Of a DNA stretch of 7,450 nt, positions 1-5,085 are shown piece after piece; positions within the stretch are counted from its first letter, which is position 1; every line of letters begins with the position of its first letter. The stretch lies in contig JAJYZH010000023.1 of the NCBI GenBank assembly GCA_021800135.1, positions 1 through 7,450 on the forward strand, read 5' to 3'. The notes beneath the pieces are model-generated. The model worked only from the letters and a program-made list of their open reading frames with translations, was not told where the DNA came from and searched no databases. Source of the stretch: Microcaldota archaeon. GTDB lineage: Archaea > Micrarchaeota > Micrarchaeia > Micrarchaeales > Micrarchaeaceae. Position numbers and translations under genes: made by a program.

Positions 1-261
1 CCGCATGAAGTTCCCTTCAGGTACGCGCTTGCGCGCCTCCTCTATCATCCCCTTGGATAGGTCTATGCTTTCCACTTCATAGCCTTTGGAGATGAAGTGC
101 TTGGTGTCCCTTCCGGCTCCGCTCCCTGAGTCGAGTATCCTTTTGCCCTTCAACAGATTCTCAAAGTCATTGTACTGCCTGCTCCAAAAATCCGTGGTCC
201 AATGGGTATCAGCGTACCTGTGCGCTATACTGTCATATACCTCTATTGTCGTTTTGTTCAT
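1..261 (-). CDS. class I SAM-dependent methyltransferase, N-terminal part (cut by window edge)
   Basis: Reading leftward from an ATG at 261-259, 87 codons stay open to the window edge. The protein begins MNKTTIEVYDSIAHRYADTH, the usual helical lead-in of small Rossmann-fold methyltransferases (Methyltransf_11/25 type). At residues 41-56 it has motif I, with the SAM-binding GxGxG glycines at G46, G48 and G50. An acidic residue at the end of strand 2 (D67 in SIDLS) should contact the SAM ribose. Substrate-determining parts lie outside the window, so the acceptor is unknown. Its ATG overlaps the agmatinase stop codon (ATGA, 258-261), so the two are almost certainly one transcript and translationally coupled. 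I see no strong ribosome binding site of its own; GAGAG sits just upstream of the start. Family is confident, substrate is not. Confidence 0.88.
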   Translation of the reverse strand, partial: MNKTTIEVYDSIAHRYADTHWTTDFWSRQYNDFENLLKGKRILDSGSGAGRDTKHFISKGYEVESIDLSKGMIEEARKRVPEGNFMR

Positions 262-1142
262 ACTCTCGCGTTCTTTATGAAAATGCTTCCGATTGCAAGG
301 TATATCAGCTTCGCTGCCAGATAATCGGGCGCAATCAATCCAGGGATCGGGGAAAGCTCTGTAAAATCCATCCCTACGAACCTCTTAGTCTTTGCAAGCT
401 CCTTTACCACATCAACCAGCTCCCTGAAGCGCATCCCGTCAGGCTCGGGTGTGCCTACGCTTGGCATCTCGCTCGGGTCTAGCACATCAAGGTCTACAGT
501 CAGGTATATGCTGCTCTCAGTGTTCTTCGATATTGTCCCCGCTATCTCCTTTGCGCTCATGCCTCCCATGTCTTTCATGAAAAGTATCTCCTTCTCATGC
601 TCCCCCGCGCTCCTTTCATCCACGCTCCTCACCCCGACGCTGAAGCAGCCCTTCGCGATCTCCCTCGCCCTCGCCATGACAGTCGCGTGACATACCTTCG
701 CACCCATGAACTCGTCTCTAGAGTCGGAGTGCGCGTCGAACTGCAGGACAGAGAACTCCTTCTCCCTTCCGGCTATGCTTTTTATGGCGCCAAGGGATAT
801 TGTATGCTCGCCGCCTATCAGCACAGGGAACTTCGAGTCCTGGAGGATCACGTCTACCTCCTTCTTTATCCTGTTCACCATGCTTTCTGGAGAGCTGAAA
901 TCAGGGGCCAGCTCCTCGAGCGTGTAGATCCCTACCTTGCTCACGTCAATCCCGAGCTCTTCGCTGTAGAGCTCCATGCCCCTGCTCGCCTCTATGATCG
1001 CCCTAGGTCCATTTCTGGCTCCGCTCCTATAACTTACAGTAGAGTCATACGGCACTGGAAGGACCGCTATCCTTGCGGCATTATAATCCTGCTCCTCAAG
1101 CCCGAATAGGTTGTAAGGGGGCGTCTGGTTGAGAACATGCAT
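258..1142 (-). CDS. speB: agmatinase / arginase-family ureohydrolase
   Basis: The protein is 294 residues from the ATG at 1142, or 297 from an in-frame GTG at 1151. Positions below use the 297-residue form. It carries the complete binuclear manganese site of the ureohydrolase family: H116 in GGEHTIS, D139, H141 and D143 in FDAHSD, and D220 and D222 in TVDLDVLDPS. The guanidinium-binding glutamate is E265 in FTELSPIPG. Length and order match archaeal agmatinases, which split agmatine into putrescine and urea. Some archaeal relatives prefer N1-aminopropylagmatine in spermidine synthesis, and sequence alone does not separate these; no speE or arginine decarboxylase lies in the window. I prefer the ATG because the GTG falls where a Shine-Dalgarno element should be (GTGGATC, close to GGTGATC). 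The gene heads an operon with the methyltransferase and is cytoplasmic. Confidence 0.93.
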   Translation of the reverse strand: MHVLNQTPPYNLFGLEEQDYNAARIAVLPVPYDSTVSYRSGARNGPRAIIEASRGMELYSEELGIDVSKVGIYTLEELAPDFSSPESMVNRIKKEVDVILQDSKFPVLIGGEHTISLGAIKSIAGREKEFSVLQFDAHSDSRDEFMGAKVCHATVMARAREIAKGCFSVGVRSVDERSAGEHEKEILFMKDMGGMSAKEIAGTISKNTESSIYLTVDLDVLDPSEMPSVGTPEPDGMRFRELVDVVKELAKTKRFVGMDFTELSPIPGLIAPDYLAAKLIYLAIGSIFIKNARV

Positions 1143-1178
1143 TTGATCCACTTTTCATTTGAGATATGCCGCGTTAGA

Positions 1179-1186
1179 TTAAAAAT
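1179..1186 (-). promoter_or_regulatory. TATA box of the agmatinase operon
   Basis: On the minus strand this reads TTTTTAA, centred about 41 bases before the ATG at 1142. Transcription starting about 26 bases downstream would give a leader of roughly 15 bases containing the GTGGATC ribosome-binding-like element. It overlaps the AAAAATA half of the shared element described in the findings, so a bound regulator could block it. Confidence 0.5.
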
Positions 1187-1259
1187 ACTATTCTATTCCG
1201 TTATTTTGGAACGAAGTTGCCATTGGAGGTATGTTTGACTATTGCCGAATACCTAAAGC

Positions 1260-1270
1260 ATATTTAAAAA
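1260..1270 (+). promoter_or_regulatory. TATA box of the four-helix membrane protein gene
   Basis: ATATTTAAAAA is a close match to an archaeal TATA box, centred 37 bases before the ATG at 1302. A start about 26 bases downstream falls near 1291, just at the GTGAT element, leaving a leader of about ten bases. Confidence 0.65.
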
Positions 1271-1301
1271 GGGACCCAGTGCTTAGTATCCTGTGATAGA
1301 A

Positions 1302-1676
1302 ATGGCAAAGTCAAATGCATCGGCTGTCTTTGTACTGCAGTTTCTAGGCAGCTTGATCTATCTAGGAATAATTGCCCTGATGGGCACTAGCTTCAGTACA
1401 ATCCTAAATGGATACGGAAGCCTGTGGACACCACTGCTATACGGCACTGCGGTATTGGCTTCTATAGCACTATTCATAACCAGCTTTGCGAACTTCTCGC
1501 GAATGGGTGAGTTCCTTGGCAAGTACGCGTTCTGCGAAACAGCAATCGCGGCATTTGCACTATTCATACTCACTGCGGGAGTCTATTCGAACATCTGGTT
1601 CGGTTCTGCGATAGTCGGGTTCATACTCGGCATGATCGGAGCTGGAATGAGTGGCCTAGGCTTCGGCAAGAAGTAA
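1302..1676 (+). CDS. small four-helix membrane protein of unknown function
   Basis: The protein is 124 residues from the ATG at 1302, or 127 from the GTG at 1293. Positions here use the 127-residue form. It is almost wholly membrane: four hydrophobic segments at about residues 10-31, 44-66, 78-97 and 101-123. The loops are short, with a charged patch (R70, E73, K77) between helices 2 and 3 and a glycine-rich end (GAGMSGLGFGKK). C81 is the only cysteine. I recognise no family motif; the layout fits many small archaeal membrane proteins. The ATG is preferred because GTGAT sits seven bases before it and the TATA-to-start spacing then matches neighbouring genes. It ends with two tandem TAA stops followed by a T-rich terminator, so it is likely a single-gene transcript. 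Unlike the adjacent shadow frames, it has its own promoter and coherent helices, so I think it is real. Confidence 0.8.
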   Translation: MAKSNASAVFVLQFLGSLIYLGIIALMGTSFSTILNGYGSLWTPLLYGTAVLASIALFITSFANFSRMGEFLGKYAFCETAIAAFALFILTAGVYSNIWFGSAIVGFILGMIGAGMSGLGFGKK

Positions 1677-1685
1677 TAACACAGC

Positions 1686-1716
1686 TTTCTTTTTTTTCTT
1701 TTTCTTCTTTTTTTTA
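1686..1716 (+). terminator. T-rich intrinsic terminator after the membrane protein gene
   Basis: Directly after the tandem TAA stops, 31 bases are almost all T with a few C, in several runs up to eight T long. Archaeal RNA polymerase stops at such T tracts without needing a hairpin. A further T8 run at 1742-1749 may act as a backup. Together they isolate this gene from the peroxiredoxin gene downstream. Confidence 0.7.
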
Positions 1717-1756
1717 TCCTTCCGATTATTTATCTGACTCCTTTTTTTTACTGATA

Positions 1757-1770
1757 AAATTTAAATAAAA
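1757..1770 (+). promoter_or_regulatory. TATA box of the peroxiredoxin gene
   Basis: AAATTTAAATAAAA is a strong archaeal TATA box, centred about 36 bases before the ATG at 1799. It is followed by CCCC and then GTGAT at 1790-1794, which fits a ribosome binding site in a leader of about ten bases. Confidence 0.68.
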
Positions 1771-1798
1771 CCCCAAAACAAATGCAAGTGTGATTAAA

Positions 1799-2362
1799 AT
1801 GGTGAAAGTAGGGGAGAAAGTTCCTGACTTTGATGCGGATGCATATTACGAGGGGGAGATCAGAAAGGTTAGGCTTTCCGATTACAAAGGCAAGTGGGTA
1901 GTCATGATATTCTATCCCGCAGACTTCACCTTCGTTTGCCCGACAGAGCTCGAGGAAGCTGCTGAATACTATGACGAGTTCAAGAAGCTCGGCGCAGAGG
2001 TCCTCAGCGTGAGCACCGACACAGCCTATTCGCACAAGGCTTGGCATGATACCTCCCCTTCGATAAAGAAGGTCAGGTACCCTATGCTGGCAGACCCAAC
2101 GGCCAAGATATGCAGCGAGTTCGGGACATACCTGGAGAACGAAGGCGTATCGCTGAGGGGATCATTCATAATAGACCCAGACATGTCCCTTAAGAGCATG
2201 GACGTTCACGACAACAGCATGGGCAGGAGCACCAAGGAGATACTCAGGAAGCTGGAAGCGGCAGTGTATGTGCGCGACCATCCTGGAGAGGTATGCCCCG
2301 CAAGCTGGGAGCCGGGAAAGAAGACGCTGAAGCCAGGGGTTGAGATAATCGGCAAGATATAG
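1799..2362 (+). CDS. ahpC: typical 2-Cys peroxiredoxin, AhpC type (peroxide reductase)
   Basis: The protein is 187 residues from the ATG at 1799, the same length as bacterial AhpC; an upstream GTG at 1790 would make it 190, and positions here use the 190 form. The active site is PxxxTxxC with P43, T47 and the peroxidatic cysteine C50 (FVCPTEL). The conserved arginine is R123 (LRGSFIIDP). The resolving cysteine is C169 in GEVCPASW, and the C-terminus ends like AhpC (GVEIIGKI). It reduces hydrogen peroxide and organic peroxides in the cytoplasm, forming a C50-C169 disulfide between subunits of a dimer or decamer. No AhpF or thioredoxin reductase lies nearby, so the electron donor is unknown. 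An extra C108 is not part of the usual mechanism. The gene stands alone between its own promoter and a convergent neighbour. Confidence 0.95.
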   Translation: MVKVGEKVPDFDADAYYEGEIRKVRLSDYKGKWVVMIFYPADFTFVCPTELEEAAEYYDEFKKLGAEVLSVSTDTAYSHKAWHDTSPSIKKVRYPMLADPTAKICSEFGTYLENEGVSLRGSFIIDPDMSLKSMDVHDNSMGRSTKEILRKLEAAVYVRDHPGEVCPASWEPGKKTLKPGVEIIGKI

Positions 2363-2371
2363 GTGGAACCC

Positions 2372-2392
2372 GCGCCGCGTTTCTTCCGGCGC
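2372..2392. terminator. GC-rich hairpin between convergent genes
   Basis: GCGCCG at 2372-2377 pairs perfectly with CGGCGC at 2387-2392 across a nine-base loop (CGTTTCTTC). It lies ten bases after the peroxiredoxin stop and 37 bases beyond the transporter stop, so it could help end both transcripts. There is no strong T tract behind it, so it may act more as an RNA 3' end stabiliser than a terminator. Confidence 0.45.
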
Positions 2393-2429
2393 AGTCTTCA
2401 TACACGCTGCATTAAGCAGTCCACCCCGC

Positions 2430-3725
2430 TCAGGACTCTATTTTATCTGCCCTGTCGGATCTTATCCTCTCTGAGAAATCGGTGAAGAACCTCTCCCCGT
2501 GCTTGGGGTTCCCTGCACATATGAGCGCGGCCTCATGCTCCTTTATCCCCATTATATCCCTTATGAATACGCTCTCATCCTCGCTTACGCTGTTCCTATC
2601 CATGTCCGTATATACCCTTACCTCATTAATGTAATTCCCCCCTCCGCCTTGCTTCATCTCATATATAAGGTTGCCGAGCCTGTTATGCCAGCCTTTCTCA
2701 ACTTTCACGGCAAGGACCCTGCCGTTACCCTTAAGGACGTTGTAGACCTCCTTGTTCCTAGTATTGACGAAGGCGCTCGATATGTCATACACCATATATT
2801 CAAGCTTCTTCTTCTCCTTGCTGAGATAGCTGCCCCCCACTTTGTCGAACTTCTGTATTACTATCCCCACAGAGACGAATACGGCTATAAGCAGGTAATA
2901 GAGCCTGATCGGTTCCCCGAGTATGACGGCGGCAAAACCGAAAGTTATGAACGGCGAGAGGAAGTAGAAGTTAGTCACTAACGTGGTCTTTATCATCCTG
3001 AGGGCGCTGTAGTACATGAAGCCAGTGAGTACATTGTAGACTATGCCTACATAGAGTATTGCGATGAGTGCGCTTGTGTCCGGCAGGCTGAAGTGCAGCC
3101 CGCCCCCGGAGGATGCGACGAACATCGCGCCGAAAAGCACCATGTTCGCAAGGTTGAACACGAACATCGAGCTCTCCATGTCGAACACGTAACGCTTCAC
3201 CAGCACGCTCGAAAGCGCGCTCATTACGGCTATGAATATCAGAAACAGTATTATCGGTCCGTTAGCAGAGGAGAACGAGAAGTTCCCCCCCGTAAAAGCT
3301 ATTATGAAACCTGCGAACGCAAGAAGGAGCGCCCCTATCTGAAGGCGCGATACCTTTTCCCTCAGCACGAGCGGCAGGAATATGAACATTATTATGGGGA
3401 AAGACCTGTAGATCACGGTCGCAAGCGATGTGCTTACGAACCTTTCGGCGTATGTAAGGCCATACTCCAGGAAGAAATAGTTGAGTATGCCTATTACAGC
3501 AACGATTGAGAGGTCCCTCCTGTTCCTAAGCATGGATACAAGTTTCCCTTTCTTGCCGTTTGCCAGCACAAAGACCAGTGAGGACGGAACGGCGAAAATG
3601 TATGCCAGGAACAGGAATTCAGGTATAGGTATGTTTGCGCCCCCGATATAAAGCATTACTGGCATCAGGGCTCCCGTCAGCAGAGACAGGACCAGGTATG
3701 TGTTTGCAATGTTGCTGATCTTCAT
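2430..3725 (-). CDS. EamA/DMT-family transporter with a soluble C-terminal domain
   Basis: The 431-residue protein starts at the ATG at 3725, with CAGGTAGC just before it as ribosome binding site. Residues 7-292 hold ten hydrophobic helices (about 7-27, 34-54, 73-92, 98-120, 128-147, 155-174, 184-205, 216-239, 247-268, 271-290). They form two five-helix EamA repeats, the drug/metabolite transporter fold. The end of each repeat shows family features, such as GALLLAFAGFIIAFTGG and LSPFITFGFAAVILGEPI. Most members export amino acids, metabolites or drugs from the cytoplasm; the substrate here is not visible. Ordinary EamA proteins are about 280-300 residues, so the 139-residue hydrophilic tail (293-431) is unusual and I do not recognise it. 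The gene is divergent from an Lrp-type regulator, which suggests amino-acid-responsive control and perhaps amino acid export. Transporter family is confident; substrate is inference. Confidence 0.9.
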   Translation of the reverse strand: MKISNIANTYLVLSLLTGALMPVMLYIGGANIPIPEFLFLAYIFAVPSSLVFVLANGKKGKLVSMLRNRRDLSIVAVIGILNYFFLEYGLTYAERFVSTSLATVIYRSFPIIMFIFLPLVLREKVSRLQIGALLLAFAGFIIAFTGGNFSFSSANGPIILFLIFIAVMSALSSVLVKRYVFDMESSMFVFNLANMVLFGAMFVASSGGGLHFSLPDTSALIAILYVGIVYNVLTGFMYYSALRMIKTTLVTNFYFLSPFITFGFAAVILGEPIRLYYLLIAVFVSVGIVIQKFDKVGGSYLSKEKKKLEYMVYDISSAFVNTRNKEVYNVLKGNGRVLAVKVEKGWHNRLGNLIYEMKQGGGGNYINEVRVYTDMDRNSVSEDESVFIRDIMGIKEHEAALICAGNPKHGERFFTDFSERIRSDRADKIES

Positions 3726-3755
3726 GCTACCTGATTAACATTTGTACGGCAAACC

Positions 3756-3764
3756 ATTTAAAAG
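3756..3764 (-). promoter_or_regulatory. TATA box of the transporter gene
   Basis: On the minus strand this reads CTTTTAAAT, centred 35 bases before the ATG at 3725. The predicted start near 3734 gives a leader of about nine bases containing CAGGTAGC. Confidence 0.6.
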
Positions 3765-3778
3765 TTCTAAAAAGTTTA

Positions 3779-3805
3779 AAAATAACAGCCAACTATCGTT
3801 ATTTT
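3779..3805. promoter_or_regulatory. perfect 8-bp inverted repeat, candidate operator of the regulator/transporter pair
   Basis: AAAATAAC at 3779-3786 and GTTATTTT at 3798-3805 are exact reverse complements separated by 11 bases. The arm centres are 19 bases apart, close to two helical turns, as a dimeric helix-turn-helix protein would need. The centre (3792) is about 58 bases from the predicted transporter start site and about 62 from that of the regulator, so one bound complex could control both. Binding by the adjacent Lrp-like protein is inference. Confidence 0.55.
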
Positions 3806-3823
3806 GCGAAGTGGCAAAAGAAG

Positions 3824-3833
3824 TGTTAAAAAC
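3824..3833 (+). promoter_or_regulatory. TATA box of the Lrp-like regulator gene
   Basis: TGTTAAAAAC is centred about 36 bases before the GTG start at 3864, the same spacing as at neighbouring genes. It lies about 19 bases downstream of the inverted repeat, so a bound repressor could extend over it. Confidence 0.55.
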
Positions 3834-3863
3834 CTTGCCTTTGCATAATAGATCGGGGATTGG

Positions 3864-4898
3864 GTGGAGAATGATTACGAATTCCACAGCAGTTTCAATG
3901 ATGCTTACACTGCCGTAACCAGGCGCATAGTCAGGAAACTCTCTGAGAATTCCAGGGCGTCTGTATCCGAGATAAGCAAGTCAGTAGGGGTCTCAAGGAA
4001 GACTGTCACAGACAGGATAAAGGCGTCAGAAAAGGCGCTCGGGATAAGATACACGCTTGACCTGAACGAAAGGGCGCTGGGGCTCATAAGCCCGCACCTT
4101 ATAATGGTGAAATTTGATAGGAAGCCTGATTACGGTGAGATCGAAAGGATACTAGAAAGGTCCTACATACCGCAACTTGTGCTGAAAACTAAAGGGTCAT
4201 ACGACCTGATAATATACGCAAACGCCTTCTCCAGCTCGGAATACGTACTGTGGGACAAGAGCATCCAGCCTAAGCTGTCTGATTACGGGGTAACGTGGCG
4301 CGCGTCAGAGGTGGTCCACCGCCAGCTGGGCTTCTTCCCGCTGAGGACAGAGACGATAAAGAGGACAGGCATAGACGATACCAACAAGCTCCTGCTAAGC
4401 ATACTCAACGATAACTCCAGGATAAACTTCGCCAAGCTCTCGAAGCAGCTTAACATGCATTTCAACACGCTCACGTACAGGTTCAAGAGGCTGCTCGACG
4501 AGAAGTACATAAACAGGTTTACCCTTACGATGGAGAAGCCCAAGGACACGGTGCTGATGAGCTTCCTCTCCAATTACAGGGTAGGTAAGGATTATGAGGA
4601 TTCGTCTGCGAATGCGAGGAAGGCGTTCGTCAGCGACGATGCCGATTCCCTGGTCAGCAGGTATGTAATCACGGCGCCGCTGATAGGCAGCTACTCATTC
4701 TTCACGCTCGGAATATTCGACGACTTGAAATCGGCCCAGAAGCACGACATATCCTACCACAAGAAAGTATTCAGGAGTTCAAAGATAAGGATGGACTATG
4801 CGGAAATAGAGGGCGTGCTCTTGGGCAGGCTGCCTATTAGGAGCATCGACACGAAGGCTGAGTACAAGGTAATATACTGGAACAAGGATGTAGAGTGA
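3864..4898 (+). CDS. two-module Lrp/AsnC-like transcription regulator (HTH-RAM-HTH-RAM)
   Basis: The 344-residue protein starts at a GTG at 3864; the next in-frame ATG is 80 codons later and would remove the first DNA-binding domain. Ordinary Lrp/AsnC proteins have one helix-turn-helix and one ligand-binding RAM domain in about 150 residues; here both occur twice. The first helix-turn-helix is at about 20-68 (VSEISKSVGVSRKTVTDRIK), with a RAM-like region at 76-158 that includes LKTKGSYDLIIYAN. The second is at 174-220 (FAKLSKQLNMHFNTLTYRFK), followed by a more diverged RAM-like region at about 226-330 (IGSYSFFTLGIF). The chain may act as a built-in dimer. It probably regulates the divergent transporter gene and itself. 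Fused siroheme decarboxylases share this layout, but no heme-pathway gene is nearby and the DNA-binding helices look intact. Ligand unknown. Confidence 0.85.
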   Translation: MENDYEFHSSFNDAYTAVTRRIVRKLSENSRASVSEISKSVGVSRKTVTDRIKASEKALGIRYTLDLNERALGLISPHLIMVKFDRKPDYGEIERILERSYIPQLVLKTKGSYDLIIYANAFSSSEYVLWDKSIQPKLSDYGVTWRASEVVHRQLGFFPLRTETIKRTGIDDTNKLLLSILNDNSRINFAKLSKQLNMHFNTLTYRFKRLLDEKYINRFTLTMEKPKDTVLMSFLSNYRVGKDYEDSSANARKAFVSDDADSLVSRYVITAPLIGSYSFFTLGIFDDLKSAQKHDISYHKKVFRSSKIRMDYAEIEGVLLGRLPIRSIDTKAEYKVIYWNKDVE

Positions 4899-4928
4899 TG
4901 TCATGGCCCAGGCATGCAGCATGCGATA

Positions 4929-4938
4929 CTTATAAAAA
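4929..4938 (+). promoter_or_regulatory. TATA box with no obvious gene (orphan promoter)
   Basis: CTTATAAAAA, followed by CC, is among the best TATA boxes in the window. It lies 31 bases after the regulator's stop codon and points right. Predicted initiation is near 4960. What it serves is unclear: the small ORF at 4991-5083, a non-coding RNA, or an RNA antisense to the 3' end of TYW1. Confidence 0.5.
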
Positions 4939-4990
4939 CCTATTCCAACCTAACTTTACTCAGTACTTTTCAGTAAAAACGACTGGTCAG

Positions 4991-5083
4991 ATGGATACGC
5001 AAAATGCCACAAAGGAGAAGAAAGGCCACTGGATGGTCAACTTCTATGTTATTCTGTTCCCAAAGGAGAAATGGGGCCGCTGA
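4991..5083 (+). CDS. possible 30-residue small protein
   Basis: From the ATG at 4991 a short frame runs to TGA at 5083. It encodes a basic peptide starting MDTQNATKEKKGHWM and ending FPKEKWGR. In its favour are the strong TATA box 57 bases upstream, a GGT-containing element (GGTCAG) just before the ATG, and a sensible end two bases before the convergent TYW1 stop. A KEK(K/W)G motif occurs twice, 17 codons apart, encoded by an exact 10-base DNA repeat. Against it are its tiny size and the absence of any family match I know. A longer in-frame GTG at 4895 lies upstream of the TATA box and is unlikely to be the start. The transcript could equally be a non-coding RNA. Confidence 0.3.
   Translation: MDTQNATKEKKGHWMVNFYVILFPKEKWGR
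5010..5070 (+). repeat. short direct repeat within the small ORF
   Basis: CAAAGGAGAA occurs at 5010-5019 and again at 5061-5070, each followed within a few bases by GGCC. The 51-base spacing is a whole number of codons, so both copies encode the same KEK residues in the small ORF frame. It may be chance or a small duplicated unit. Confidence 0.35.
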
Positions 5084-5085
5084 TT

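Noticed and set aside
597..1109. 170-codon open frame on the plus strand opposite the agmatinase
   Set aside because: It lies wholly inside a gene with complete catalytic motifs, has no family-like features, and is rich in residues expected from the reverse of that gene.
2499..3509. Two long plus-strand frames (160 and 138 codons) opposite the transporter
   Set aside because: They mirror the transporter coding sequence; the translations are biased toward Y, H, R and E with no domain structure, and there is no promoter of the right spacing.
3864..4898. Fused siroheme decarboxylase (AhbA/AhbB type) instead of a regulator
   Set aside because: The two-module layout is similar, but both helix-turn-helix domains look functional, no heme-pathway genes are nearby, and the divergent transporter with an inverted repeat fits a regulator better.
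4895..4990. GTG at 4895 as start of a 62-residue protein overlapping the regulator stop
   Set aside because: The start lies upstream of the TATA box at 4929, and the first 32 residues look like translated promoter DNA; only the part from 4991 is plausible.
4960..5083. tRNA or C/D-box small RNA in the gap after the regulator
   Set aside because: I found no GGTTCGAATCC-type B box or cloverleaf, and no properly spaced pair of C (RTGATGA) and D (CTGA) boxes. A GTGATGT near 4895 is inside the regulator's stop region and before the promoter.
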